From assembly GCA_946481025.1 (NCBI GenBank), contig CAMLNA010000032.1:1-35110 (forward strand): a stretch of 35,110 nucleotides of DNA. Direction: 5' to 3'. The notes beneath the pieces are model-generated. The model saw only the letters and a program-made list of their open reading frames with translations. It was not told the DNA's origin and did no database searches. Position 1 is the stretch's first letter; every line of letters begins with the position of its first letter. This DNA comes from an uncultured Rivibacter sp. Its GTDB lineage: Bacteria > Pseudomonadota > Gammaproteobacteria > Burkholderiales > Burkholderiaceae. Positions 1-8,730 of the stretch are shown here, one piece after another. Made by a program: the position numbers and the translations under genes.

Positions 1-13
1 GGCGTTCTACAGG

Positions 14-90
14 TCGTGATCCGTGACCGATGATCGGTGACTGGTGATCAGCGACGCGTGAAATTCACCGGTCACCCGTCACCATTCAAG
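14..90. repeat. Degenerate GTGAY heptamer repeat with inverted arm
   Basis: Seven consecutive 7-bp units of the form NNGTGAY (TCGTGAT, CCGTGAC, CGATGAT, CGGTGAC, TGGTGAT, CAGCGAC, GCGTGAA) occupy 14-62. They are followed at once by inverted copies (TTCACCG, GTCACCC, GTCACCA) at 64-84. Bases 44-61 can pair imperfectly with 65-82 (about 12 of 18 positions), giving a long hairpin just beyond the stop of the histidine-kinase gene. It may act as that gene's terminator, but there is no T tract. The same heptamer motif recurs at 13254-13303 and 15092-15133. Confidence 0.6.
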
Positions 91-91
91 A

Positions 92-1963
92 TCACCAGCG
101 CGTCGGGGGCGGTGTGCCGTGCCCCGTCCAGCGCTCCACCACCGCTGCCAGCAGCGCGGTGCTGATCGGCTTGGTGACGAAGTCGTCCATGCCCGCCTCG
201 ATGCAGCGTTCGCGATCGCCCGCCAGGGCATCGGCAGTGAGCGCCACGATCGGCGTGTAGGTGCCGCGCGCCTCCTCGTGCGCCCGGATGCGGCGGGTGG
301 CCTCGTAGCCGTCCATCCCGGGCATGTGCAGGTCCATCAGGATCAGGTCGTGGTGCTCGGCGGCCGCGGCCTCGCAAGCGGCCGAGCCGTCGGCGGCCAT
401 GTCGACGGTGCAGCCCAGCTTGACCAGCATGGTCTCGACCACCAGCTGGTTGACCGGGTCGTCTTCCACCAGCAGCACGCGCGCGGCCAGCTTGCGGTGC
501 GCGTCGTTCTCCTGCGCATCCAGGGCGGTTTCGGCCGGCGCCGGAGGGGCGGCGGCCTTCGGCAGGGTGAGGTCGAACCAGAACGTCGAGCCTTCGCCCG
601 GCTTGCTGCTCACGCCCACCTGGCCGCGCATCAGCTCGACCAGGTGCTTCACGATGGCGAGCCCCAGGCCCGAGCCGCCGTAGCGGCGGGTGCTGGAGTT
701 GTCGGCCTGCGTGAACGACTCGAAGACGAGCTCGAGCTGGTCGGCCGCGATGCCGATGCCTGTGTCGGTGACGGCAAAGCGCAGGCGCACGCTGCGTGCG
801 CTTTCGGCCAGGAGCGAAACGTCGAGCGAGACGCTGCCGCGCTCGGTGAACTTCACCGCGTTGTGCAGCAGGTTCACCAGCAGCTGCCGCAGGCGGATCG
901 GGTCGCACTCCACGTAGGCAGGCAATTGCGCGGGCAGGTTGCAGGCGAGGGTCACCGGCTTCTCGTGGGCGGCCACCATCATCAGCTCCACCGCCTCGCC
1001 GGCGAGCGAACGCAGGTCCACGCTGGTGGGGTGCAGCACCAGCTTGCGTGCCTCGATGCGCGACAGGTCGAGCACGTCGTCGATCAGCGCGAGCAGCACC
1101 ATGGCCGAACGGTGCGCCGCCTTGGCGTAGCGCCGCTGGTCGGCGGAAAGCGCAGAGCCCAGCAGCAGCTCGGTGGTGCCGAGGATGCCGTTCATCGGCG
1201 TGCGGATCTCATGGCTCACCACCGCCAGGAACTGCGACTTCGCCTGGCTCGCCTGCTCGGCCTGGTGGCGGGCCAGGTCGAGTTCCACCGCCTGGGCCTC
1301 GAGCGTGCGGGTCTCATGCTCGAGCCGCACCACCAGGTCGCGCGCCGCATGCACGGCCGTGCGCAGGCGGTCGCGCAAGCGCTCGATGACGAGGCCGGTC
1401 ACGGCCAGGTAGCCGCCCAGCATGTACATCGTGGCGGCGATCGCGAGCCGGTCCGCCAGCGTCGTGCCCGCCGGCTGGTGCGGCATCCATAGCGAATAGG
1501 CCGCATAGGCCAGCGACACCACGTGGTTGAAGTACAGCGCGCGCCGGAAGCCGAAGCCCACCTGGTCGGCCACGCGCACCAGCAGGAAAAACGCGAAGAA
1601 GAGGTTGGCCTGCTCGAAGAGATAGAGGCTGGGCAACCACACCAGCACGTCGGTGTGGAACAGCAGCAGGCTCAGGTCGACACCCTTGAAGCGGTCGTAT
1701 CCGTGGCGCAGCACCGCCCAGGCCAGCACCGCATACAGCAGGTTGCCCGCGACGAACAACGCCAGCTGCGGCGAGGTGAGCATGGTTTCGTCGCGCGCAT
1801 GCTGCAGCAGTGCGATCACGCAGATGATCAGGAACCCGACCATGCGCACCGCCGGGACCTGCACCGTGTACAGGCGCCTGGCGTTGTCGGACTTCTGCCT
1901 CGCCAGGAGCGCGGCGTCGAGCGTGAAGCTGGACTCGAAGGGGTGGGCCTCGGGCACGTTCAC
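92..1963 (-). CDS. Membrane-bound hybrid sensor histidine kinase (HisKA-HATPase-REC)
   Basis: A 623-residue hybrid kinase expected to autophosphorylate on His and pass the phosphate to its own receiver domain. Residues about 38-195 hold five or six hydrophobic segments (an integral-membrane sensor without a large periplasmic loop), followed by a coiled-coil linker. The HisKA H-box [10 protein letters not shown] lies near residue 251. The ATPase domain has N (LLHNAVKFT), G1 (DTGIGI) and G2 (GGSGLGLAI) boxes. The C-terminal receiver (about 493-610) has VEDD, the phospho-acceptor Asp in [12 protein letters not shown] near 541 and the Lys in TKP. The start is GTG at 1963, with GAGGG upstream. There is no HPt domain, so an external HPt or direct signalling is needed. 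The input signal is unknown. Confidence 0.9.
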   Translation of the reverse strand: MNVPEAHPFESSFTLDAALLARQKSDNARRLYTVQVPAVRMVGFLIICVIALLQHARDETMLTSPQLALFVAGNLLYAVLAWAVLRHGYDRFKGVDLSLLLFHTDVLVWLPSLYLFEQANLFFAFFLLVRVADQVGFGFRRALYFNHVVSLAYAAYSLWMPHQPAGTTLADRLAIAATMYMLGGYLAVTGLVIERLRDRLRTAVHAARDLVVRLEHETRTLEAQAVELDLARHQAEQASQAKSQFLAVVSHEIRTPMNGILGTTELLLGSALSADQRRYAKAAHRSAMVLLALIDDVLDLSRIEARKLVLHPTSVDLRSLAGEAVELMMVAAHEKPVTLACNLPAQLPAYVECDPIRLRQLLVNLLHNAVKFTERGSVSLDVSLLAESARSVRLRFAVTDTGIGIAADQLELVFESFTQADNSSTRRYGGSGLGLAIVKHLVELMRGQVGVSSKPGEGSTFWFDLTLPKAAAPPAPAETALDAQENDAHRKLAARVLLVEDDPVNQLVVETMLVKLGCTVDMAADGSAACEAAAAEHHDLILMDLHMPGMDGYEATRRIRAHEEARGTYTPIVALTADALAGDRERCIEAGMDDFVTKPISTALLAAVVERWTGHGTPPPTRW

Positions 1964-2014
1964 GAGAACGCCCTCGCGAAGTTTGCGGCGATGGTACGCC
2001 TATACCGGCGCGGC

Positions 2015-2033
2015 GGGAGCACGAAGCGTGCCC
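2015..2033. terminator. Candidate hairpin terminator between cyclase and histidine-kinase genes
   Basis: GCACG-AAG-CGTGC forms a 5-bp stem, extended by two further G:C pairs across a bulged A. It lies just downstream of the diguanylate cyclase stop codon and upstream of the histidine-kinase start. No T tract follows. A TATAGG hexamer (minus strand, 2004 to 1999) could be the -10 of the histidine-kinase promoter, but no convincing -35 was seen. Confidence 0.3.
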
Positions 2034-2039
2034 GGGACC

Positions 2040-4070
2040 TCAGACGGTGGCGAGCCGGAAGGTGTTGCGCCCGGCCGCCTTGGCTTCGTAGAGCGCGGCG
2101 TCGGCGCGCGCCAGCAGCGCCTCGGGCGCAAGCCGCGCGTCGATGGAGAAGGCGATGCCGACGCTGGTGCTCACCTGCAGCACCAGGCCGTCGGCCAGTT
2201 CGAACGGGCGCTCGATCGCGGCGATGATCTTGCGGGCCACGAACTGAGGTTCGGCGGCGGCGTGCAGCCCCTCGAGCACGACGACGAACTCGTCGCCGGC
2301 GAGGCGGCCGACCGTGTCGGTGGCCCGCACGCTGGACCTCACGCGCCGCGCGAACTCCTGCAGCACCGCATCGCCGGTGGCATGGCCGTAGTTGTCGTTG
2401 ATGGACTTGAAGCGGTCCACGTCCAGGTACATGAGGGCGATCGCCTCGCCGGAGCGGTGCGCACGCGCCACCACCTCGGGCAGTTTCTCGTTGAGCTGGC
2501 GCCGGTTGGCCAGCCCGGTGAGCGTGTCGAAACGCGCCATCTGGCTGAGCTGCTGCTGCACCGCCTTGAGATCGGAGATGTCGGTGGACAGCGTGTAGAT
2601 GCCCGCCACCGTGCCGTCGAAGCGCACGTCGGGCACGTAGGTGGTCTGCAGGTGGCGGGTGCGGCCCATGGCGGTGGAGCTCAGCTCGAACGCCACGCGT
2701 TCGCCGGCCAGCGCGCGCTCGATCAGCTCGCGGCGCTGCTCGTACAGCTCGGGACCGGTGACCTCCAGCACCGTGCGGCCGAGCATCTCGGTGGGCTCGG
2801 CGCCCAGCCAGTCGATGAAGGTGCCGTTGCAGAAGCGGAAGCGCTGCTGGTCGTCGATGTAGGCGATGAGCACCGGCAGGTTGTCGGTGATGTCGCGCAG
2901 GCGCCTTTCGCTGGTCTGGATCTGCTCGCGCACCCTCTTGCGTTCGGAGATGTCGTGCAGGAAGGCGTTCGCGGTCCAGCCGGCATCGGTCTCGAGCGCG
3001 GCGATCGACATCTCGATCGGGATCTCGCTGCCGTCCTTTTGCAGCGCCTGCATCTCGATGCGCTGGTTGAACACGAGGCCTTCGCCCGTGGCCGCGAAGC
3101 GGCTCATGCCCGCCAGGTGCTGTTCGCGATAGCGCTCGGGGATCAGCAGTCCGGCGAGGTCGCGGCCCAGCGCCTCCTCGCGCGCCCAGCCGAAGGTCTG
3201 TTCGGCCTGGCCGTTCCATTCGCGGATGAGCCCCTGGCCGTCGATGCTGATGAAGGCGTCGGGCGCATGGGTGAGGATGCTTCGGATGCGCTGCTCGGAG
3301 AGTCGCCGCAGTTCGGCCTCGCGGTCGAGCGAGGCATTGGTGGCTTCGAGCTGCTCGGTGCGCTGGCGCAGGGCGTCGGTCATGGCATCGAAGCGGCGCG
3401 CCAGGTCGCCCAGCTCGTCGCGCCGCGGCAGCCATTGCCGGCGGGCGGACAGGTCGCCGTGTTCGATGGATTCGGTGGCGCGTTCGAGCGCGCGCAGCGG
3501 GCGCAGCACGCGCCGCGTGAAGAAGAGCCCCTGGGCCGCCGCGAGCAGCACCGTGGCGGCGATCGCGGCCGAGGCGGCGACGTGAAAGCGCCGTTCGGCC
3601 GCACGCTGCGCCTGGGCGGCTTCTCGCGACCAGCGGTAGGCGCTGTCCGACATGCCCTGGATGCCGCCCACGAGCCGGTCCACCAGCAGCTCCTTGCGGC
3701 GATCGGTGAACGGTATCTCCGGCGCATTCGCCAGGTCGGTCAGGCGGGCAAAGAGCGCCGGCAGCTGCCGGGCCTGGTGCTGCAGCTCGGAGATCTCGTC
3801 GGCGCCGAAGGCGGCGGGGGCATCGAGCGCACCCATCAGCGCCGCGTGCCGCACCTGCCACTGCACCGCCGCGCGCTCCTCGAGGTGCAGCGCGTATTCC
3901 TGCGTCAGCACGAGCAGGCCGGTGATCTGGCGCGCGGTGGTCTGCGCGCGTTCCTGTTCGTCGGCCGCAGCGACCTGCTGGCGCGCGCTGAACCACACGC
4001 CCGCGGCCACCACGAGCGCGAGGACCAGCGATGCGGCGACGGAGGCGAGCAGCTGCGTGCGGATCTTCAT
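2040..4070 (-). CDS. Transmembrane diguanylate cyclase (HAMP-PAS-PAS-GGDEF)
   Basis: A 676-residue protein predicted to make c-di-GMP from two GTP. Order: TM helix about 8-28; a helical periplasmic region to about 160; TM2 about 162-184; HAMP to about 240; two PAS domains (about 262-375 and 385-505); GGDEF domain from about 512. The active-site loop reads AGDEF (LAGDEF near 590), a variant found in active cyclases, and an RxxD inhibitory site (RATD) lies five residues before it. ATG at 4070 is chosen because it overlaps the upstream gene's TGA as ATGA, implying translational coupling to the binding-protein gene. Longer upstream starts would run through that gene. Inference: the periplasmic domain reads the liganded state of the coupled binding protein. 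Confidence 0.9.
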   Translation of the reverse strand: MKIRTQLLASVAASLVLALVVAAGVWFSARQQVAAADEQERAQTTARQITGLLVLTQEYALHLEERAAVQWQVRHAALMGALDAPAAFGADEISELQHQARQLPALFARLTDLANAPEIPFTDRRKELLVDRLVGGIQGMSDSAYRWSREAAQAQRAAERRFHVAASAAIAATVLLAAAQGLFFTRRVLRPLRALERATESIEHGDLSARRQWLPRRDELGDLARRFDAMTDALRQRTEQLEATNASLDREAELRRLSEQRIRSILTHAPDAFISIDGQGLIREWNGQAEQTFGWAREEALGRDLAGLLIPERYREQHLAGMSRFAATGEGLVFNQRIEMQALQKDGSEIPIEMSIAALETDAGWTANAFLHDISERKRVREQIQTSERRLRDITDNLPVLIAYIDDQQRFRFCNGTFIDWLGAEPTEMLGRTVLEVTGPELYEQRRELIERALAGERVAFELSSTAMGRTRHLQTTYVPDVRFDGTVAGIYTLSTDISDLKAVQQQLSQMARFDTLTGLANRRQLNEKLPEVVARAHRSGEAIALMYLDVDRFKSINDNYGHATGDAVLQEFARRVRSSVRATDTVGRLAGDEFVVVLEGLHAAAEPQFVARKIIAAIERPFELADGLVLQVSTSVGIAFSIDARLAPEALLARADAALYEAKAAGRNTFRLATV

Positions 4071-5086
4071 TGAGGCAGGCCGACGGCGGATTCGTTCACG
4101 GCGCGCAGCGGCGAACCATGCACGTAGTTGAGGAAGTTGGGCACCTTCCCCGGCCGGACGTGGCCTTCGCGCAGCGCCCAGCGCGCCTCCGCTTCCAGCG
4201 TGCGTAGCAGCCCCTGGTCGAGCGACAGGCGAAAGTGCAGGCCTTGCCACAACCAGTCGACCGTGTCCTGGTCCATCCTGAGCCGCGCCCGCAGCACGGC
4301 CTGTGCCTCGGCCGGCCGGGTGCGGATGAAGCGGGTGGCGCGCTCGATGGCTCGCAGCACCTTGGTGAGTTCGGCGTCGCGGGCGCCGATGACCCGGCGC
4401 GAGGCGACGAGGTTGAACGTTTCGTTGTAGACGCCCGAGCTCGGCAGCAGCGCGGCGTCGCCCTTGAGGCGGTTCATCGCCTGCCAGCCCTGCGGCTCCC
4501 ACACGGCGATCGCGTCGACCTGGCCCGAGGCCAGCGCATCCACCAGCGCGTCGGGCGCCAGCCCCAGCGTCGTGACCGATTTCGGCTCGACGCCGTTCAT
4601 CAGCAGGTAGGCGTCGAGGAAGTAGTGGCTGGACGAACGCAGCACCGCGCCGACACGCTTGCCGCTCAGCTGCTGCGGCTTCGTGATGCCGGCGCTCTTG
4701 CGCGCGACCAGCTTGGTCTCGTCATGCGCGATGACGAAGGTGCCCAGCACGGCGAAATCGGCGCGGTCGAAGCTGTTGAACATGATGGGCGCGTCGGCGG
4801 CCGTGGCCAGGTCGGCTTCGCCGGCGAACATGAGCTGCATGCAGCGGAAGCCGCCCACGCATTCCTGCAGCCTCGGCTTCAGGCCTTCGTCGGCAAAGTA
4901 GCCCTGGCTGTCGGCCACGAACAGCGGCAGCGACACCGGCGTGGTGGCCACGGCGATGGTCAGCTCCTTGGGGGGCGCGCCGGCCGCCATGGCGCCGGCC
5001 AACAGCAGCGGTGCCATGGCGAGCCAGGCGCGCAGCCGGCCGAGCAGAACCGGCAGCAGCGGCTTGGAGGTGTTGGGTGAAGGCAT
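4067..5086 (-). CDS. Periplasmic substrate-binding protein, NMT1/TauA-like
   Basis: 339 residues with an N-terminal hydrophobic signal peptide (roughly residues 17-36, ending AMAAGA). The rest is a type II periplasmic binding fold of the NMT1/TauA (nitrate, sulfonate, thiamine precursor) kind: TIAVATTPVSLPLFVADSQG at the start of lobe 1, YFADEGL, GEADLATAADAP, and GQVDAIAVWEP in lobe 2. No ABC permease or ATPase genes adjoin it. Instead it is followed directly, with overlapping stop and start codons, by a membrane diguanylate cyclase. That argues for a role as a sensing subunit rather than a transport subunit. The ligand cannot be read from the sequence. Confidence 0.87.
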   Translation of the reverse strand: MPSPNTSKPLLPVLLGRLRAWLAMAPLLLAGAMAAGAPPKELTIAVATTPVSLPLFVADSQGYFADEGLKPRLQECVGGFRCMQLMFAGEADLATAADAPIMFNSFDRADFAVLGTFVIAHDETKLVARKSAGITKPQQLSGKRVGAVLRSSSHYFLDAYLLMNGVEPKSVTTLGLAPDALVDALASGQVDAIAVWEPQGWQAMNRLKGDAALLPSSGVYNETFNLVASRRVIGARDAELTKVLRAIERATRFIRTRPAEAQAVLRARLRMDQDTVDWLWQGLHFRLSLDQGLLRTLEAEARWALREGHVRPGKVPNFLNYVHGSPLRAVNESAVGLPQ

Positions 5087-5125
5087 GGTGTTTCGAGTTT
5101 CGGCAGGGCGGCAAAGGGGCTTGAG

Positions 5126-6265
5126 TCAGGTGGCTTCGGCGACCTGCGCGACCGCCGTGCACGACAGCGTGTGGGCCTCGAAGAAGCGCCACATCTCGCG
5201 GCTGGCGTCGGGCCCCTGCGGGCCGGTGTAGGAGCCCGCCGCATGGCCGCCCGACCATGCGTGGCCCACGCCGTGCACCAGCCAGTGTTCGGCCAGCGCC
5301 GGGCCTTCGGCCGTGCCGCGGTAGACCGTGCGCGTGTAGCGCAGGCCGTGTGCCGAGAGGCCGGTCTCGGTGGCCGCCAGCGGCTCGTCGGCACCGCTGC
5401 CCGCCAGCGCGGCCTGCAGCACGAGCTCGGCGTTGCGAGGGTGCACGGTGGTGTCGAGGTCGCCGTGGAACACGATGGTGGGCACCCGCGGCAGCAGCGC
5501 TTGCGGGGCGGCCGGCCGGCGTTGCCGGAAGCTCTCGTGGGCCCACGGGTGGTCGCTTGCACCGGCGTCCTTCATGGCGGACAGCGCCGAGGCCACGTCG
5601 TGCGCCGCGCCGCGCGGCACGCCGGAATGCACGCCGACGGCGGCGAACAGGTCGGGATAGGCGTGGCCCAGGATGGCGGCCATGGCGCCACCGGCCGACA
5701 GGCCGGCCACGTAGACGCGCTGCCGGTCGATGGGGTGTTCGCGCAACACCTCGCGGGTCAGGTCGGCCAGCACCGCGGGTTCGCCGCCGTCGCGTTGCTG
5801 GTGCCGGCGCTTGAACCAGTTCCAGCAGCGCAGCATGTTGGCCGAACGAGGTTGCTCGGGGTAGAGCACGTACAGGCCGAATTCCTGCGCCAATGCGTTC
5901 ATCTGCGTGCCGACGGCAAAGTCCTCGGCGTGCTGCTTGCAGCCGTGGAGCATCACGAGCAGGGGATGCAGCACGCGATTCGGCTCGGGGGCTGGCGCAA
6001 ACAGCAGGTAGCGGCGGTCACCCTCGCGATGCCTGAAGAAGCCGGCATCGAACCGACCCGGTCCCGGCTGCCGCGACCCGCGCGGCGCTTGCGGCGCTTC
6101 GCGCAGCGGCTCGTCCGGCGGGAGCGCGTCGGCCTCGGTCTCCTGCAGGCGCGGCCCCGGCGCCGGCAGTATGCGCAGGCGCTCCAGCAGGCGGCGCGCG
6201 GCCTCGACGATCCTGCGCAGCAGCGACTGCGCCCGTTGCTTGAGCAGTTGAAGGGTCGGCCTCAT
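5126..6265 (-). CDS. PHB-depolymerase-family esterase (alpha/beta hydrolase)
   Basis: 379 residues matching the esterase/PHB depolymerase family: LLVMLHGCKQHAEDF, then GTQMNALAQEFG, YPEQ and RCWNWFKRRHQ. The catalytic triad is visible as Ser in GLSAGG (about 190), Asp in HGDLDTTVHP (about 267) and His in GVGHAWSGG (about 333). The first 80 residues are Arg-rich then Pro/Gly-rich with no signal peptide, so a cytoplasmic location is likely. Polyhydroxybutyrate or another short ester polymer is the family substrate, not proven here. ATG at 6265 has GGAGGA just upstream; longer frames lack support. It ends 39 bp before the binding-protein gene, so the two may be cotranscribed. Confidence 0.85.
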   Translation of the reverse strand: MRPTLQLLKQRAQSLLRRIVEAARRLLERLRILPAPGPRLQETEADALPPDEPLREAPQAPRGSRQPGPGRFDAGFFRHREGDRRYLLFAPAPEPNRVLHPLLVMLHGCKQHAEDFAVGTQMNALAQEFGLYVLYPEQPRSANMLRCWNWFKRRHQQRDGGEPAVLADLTREVLREHPIDRQRVYVAGLSAGGAMAAILGHAYPDLFAAVGVHSGVPRGAAHDVASALSAMKDAGASDHPWAHESFRQRRPAAPQALLPRVPTIVFHGDLDTTVHPRNAELVLQAALAGSGADEPLAATETGLSAHGLRYTRTVYRGTAEGPALAEHWLVHGVGHAWSGGHAAGSYTGPQGPDASREMWRFFEAHTLSCTAVAQVAEAT

Positions 6266-6267
6266 GG

Positions 6268-6286
6268 TCCTCCGGGTTGCGGAGGA
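6268..6286 (-). promoter_or_regulatory. Hairpin containing the esterase ribosome-binding site
   Basis: A perfect 7-bp inverted repeat (TCCTCCG at 6268-6274 and CGGAGGA at 6280-6286, 5-nt loop) lies directly before the esterase start. In the transcript the GGAGGA of the second arm is the Shine-Dalgarno itself, about 3 nt from the ATG. Folding would hide the ribosome-binding site. Confidence 0.45.
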
Positions 6287-6324
6287 TGGTATCGGGACCG
6301 GAGGCGCCGAGGTTCGACAGACTG

Positions 6325-8664
6325 TTACGCCGCCTCGCGATGGCGCGCGGCGGGTGCGGCCGTGGCGGGCTGCCCGGCCCCCAGCGGCGCGGGGCGGTGC
6401 ACGCCATAGCCTTGCACGTAGTCCACGCCGAGCCCGCGCAAGGCCTCGACGGTGGCCTGGTCCTCGACGAACTCGGCCACGGTGCGCAGGCCCATGCGCC
6501 GGGCGATGTGGTGAATGGCCTCCACCATCGCATGGTCCACCGGCTCGGTGAGCATGTCCTTCACGAAGCCGCCGTCGATCTTCACGCAGTCCACCGGCAG
6601 GCGCTTGAGATAGGCGAACGACGACATGCCGCAGCCGAAGTCGTCGAGCGCGATGCGGCAGCCCAGTCCGCGCAGTCGCCCGATCAGCCGGGCCGCGGCG
6701 TCGAGGCTCTCGATCGCGGCGGTCTCGGTGATCTCGAAGCACACCATGTCCGGCGCGACGCCGTGCACGACGAGCTGCTCCTTCACGAAGTCGAGCAGTG
6801 CCGGGTCGCCGAGCGTGGCGCCGGACAGGTTGATCGAGAAGCGCGCGGCGCGCCCGCCCTGGCGCGCATGTGCGCCATGCGCCGCCAGCGCATGCCGGAT
6901 GACCCAGCGGTCGATGGCCGGCATGAGGCCGTAGCGCTCGGCCGCCGGAATGAAGGCCATGGGCGACACCATGCGGCCGTCGTCGCCGCGCAGGCGGATC
7001 AGGACTTCCACATGGTCGATGGCATGGTCGCCATCCGGCTGGATGGGCAGGATGCGCTGGCCATGCAGCTCGAACAGGTTCTCGGCCAGCGCGCGCTGCA
7101 GGCGCGGCACCCAGTCGAGCTCGTCGCAGTGGCTGGCCACCGCGGTGTCGCTCTCGTCGTACACGTGCACCCGGTTGCGCCCGGCCTCCTTGGCCACGTA
7201 GCAGGCCGAGTCGGCCAGCCGAAGCAGCTCGGTGCGGCTGTGCTCCCCCACCGAGAAGGGCACGACGCCGATGCTGATGCCCGGCTGGAACGGCCGGTGG
7301 CCCCACAGGAAGCGAAAGCCCGCGACCCGCTGGCGCATCGATTCGGCCACGCGCAGCGCCGGCTCCCGCGGGCAGCCTTCGAGCAGCACGCCGAATTCGT
7401 CGCCTCCCAGCCGGGCGAGCAGGTCGTGCCTGCGGATCTCCTGGTCCAGCAGCGCCGCGACCTCCTTGAGCAGCTGGTCGCCGGCTGCATGGCCGCAGGT
7501 GTCGTTGACGACCTTGAACTGGTCGAGGTCGATGAACATCAGCGCATGCCGGGTGCCCCGGCGCTGGCCGTCGTCGAGCAGGGCGGCGTCGAGCCGGGCC
7601 TCGAAGGCCGCGCGGTTGGGCAGGCCGGTCAGTGCGTCGGACAACAGGCTGGTGCGCAGCCGCTGCGCTTCATGCGCCAGCTTGCGCTGCGTGCGTTCCC
7701 TTTCCGCTTCGACGTCGCCCAGGCGGTGCGCCTGCCGCGTCAGCACCGCAGCGCCCCCCACGATGGCCAGGGTGGCGCACAGCGCCGCCACCAGCACCTG
7801 GGTGCGCAGCGTGTAGTAGCCCGCCAGCGCGCTCGACGGCGAGATGGCGACGAGCGCATTGAGGCCATAGCCTTCGATCGGCACGAGGGCCCCGAAACGC
7901 GGGCGTCCGTCGATCGGGCTGATCGAGGGGCGCAGCTCGCGCCGCTGCTGCTCGACGAGCTGGCGGATGAGCTTCGGGTCGATGTGGTCGGCCACGCTGT
8001 GCTGGCTGCCTGCACGGCGCGACAGGTACTCGCCGTCGGGGCGCAGCACGGCGACCAGGTTGTCTTCGTGCTGGCCGAGCGCGAAGCCGTCGGTCAGCAG
8101 CCCGGCCTCGAAGGCCACCGCCGATGCGCCGGCGAAGCGCCCCATGCGGTCGTGCATCGCCTGCGCCATGGGCACCATCCAGCGCTTGTAGAGCCGGCCG
8201 TAGACCGGCCGCGACACGTGCAGCTCGGCATCCACCCGCGTGGCGCGGACGTATTCACGGTCCGACAGGTCGTGCCCCTGGCCGATGCCGTCGGAGTCGG
8301 CGATCACCACGCCGTCCGGGCCGATCAGGTAGGCGATCATGCGCCGGTGCTCGCCGGTGAGGCCGGCACGCGAGAGGTCGCCGAAGTCGATGCGCCCGTC
8401 GCGTTCGTACAGGTGCTTGTTGAACAGCACCGTCTGCCTGAACCGGTCGAGCAGCTTGGAGGCACGGTCGGCCAGGCGTTGCGCGGCGTTGTCGGCCTGG
8501 CCCAGCGCCAGCCGCGCGTGCAGCTCGTATTCGGACTTGAGGGTCCACCACACGCCCAGCCACAGCGCGCCCACCAGCGCCCCGGTTGCCGTCATGGCGG
8601 CCAGGGTGAGGCGGCTGGGGCGGCGCAGCCGGTGGAGCAGGGCAGGCAAACGCATGGGGATCAC
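6325..8664 (-). CDS. Transmembrane GGDEF-EAL protein with periplasmic Cache-like sensor
   Basis: 779 residues. TM1 (about 19-42), a periplasmic region to about 290 resembling a Cache sensor (SDREYVRATR, SRPVYG), TM2 about 297-318, then GGDEF and EAL domains. GGDEF is canonical (RLGGDEF near 423) with an RxxD inhibitory site (RRHD). The EAL signature is EVLIRL (near 550), keeping E, L and R; FEITE, ALDDFG, the Lys of VKIDGGF and AEFVED are also present, so phosphodiesterase activity is possible. The net direction (c-di-GMP synthesis or breakdown) cannot be told. The frame opens at GTG 8664; ATG 8655 is a possible alternative start. It is 59 bp upstream of the esterase gene. Confidence 0.9.
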   Translation of the reverse strand: MIPMRLPALLHRLRRPSRLTLAAMTATGALVGALWLGVWWTLKSEYELHARLALGQADNAAQRLADRASKLLDRFRQTVLFNKHLYERDGRIDFGDLSRAGLTGEHRRMIAYLIGPDGVVIADSDGIGQGHDLSDREYVRATRVDAELHVSRPVYGRLYKRWMVPMAQAMHDRMGRFAGASAVAFEAGLLTDGFALGQHEDNLVAVLRPDGEYLSRRAGSQHSVADHIDPKLIRQLVEQQRRELRPSISPIDGRPRFGALVPIEGYGLNALVAISPSSALAGYYTLRTQVLVAALCATLAIVGGAAVLTRQAHRLGDVEAERERTQRKLAHEAQRLRTSLLSDALTGLPNRAAFEARLDAALLDDGQRRGTRHALMFIDLDQFKVVNDTCGHAAGDQLLKEVAALLDQEIRRHDLLARLGGDEFGVLLEGCPREPALRVAESMRQRVAGFRFLWGHRPFQPGISIGVVPFSVGEHSRTELLRLADSACYVAKEAGRNRVHVYDESDTAVASHCDELDWVPRLQRALAENLFELHGQRILPIQPDGDHAIDHVEVLIRLRGDDGRMVSPMAFIPAAERYGLMPAIDRWVIRHALAAHGAHARQGGRAARFSINLSGATLGDPALLDFVKEQLVVHGVAPDMVCFEITETAAIESLDAAARLIGRLRGLGCRIALDDFGCGMSSFAYLKRLPVDCVKIDGGFVKDMLTEPVDHAMVEAIHHIARRMGLRTVAEFVEDQATVEALRGLGVDYVQGYGVHRPAPLGAGQPATAAPAARHREAA

Positions 8665-8730
8665 GCGGGATCCCGGGGTTATCGGCGCGCCGCGCCGCCA
8701 CTTGAGTGAAGGGCGGAGAGGCGGGGCGCT

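Noticed and set aside
14..90. CRISPR array
   Set aside because: Units are 7 bp with no unique spacers and no cas genes; this is a simple tandem repeat.
2288..2302. Inactive cyclase because GGDEF reads AGDEF
   Set aside because: The first Gly is known to vary in active enzymes, and the catalytic acidic pair and RxxD site are intact.
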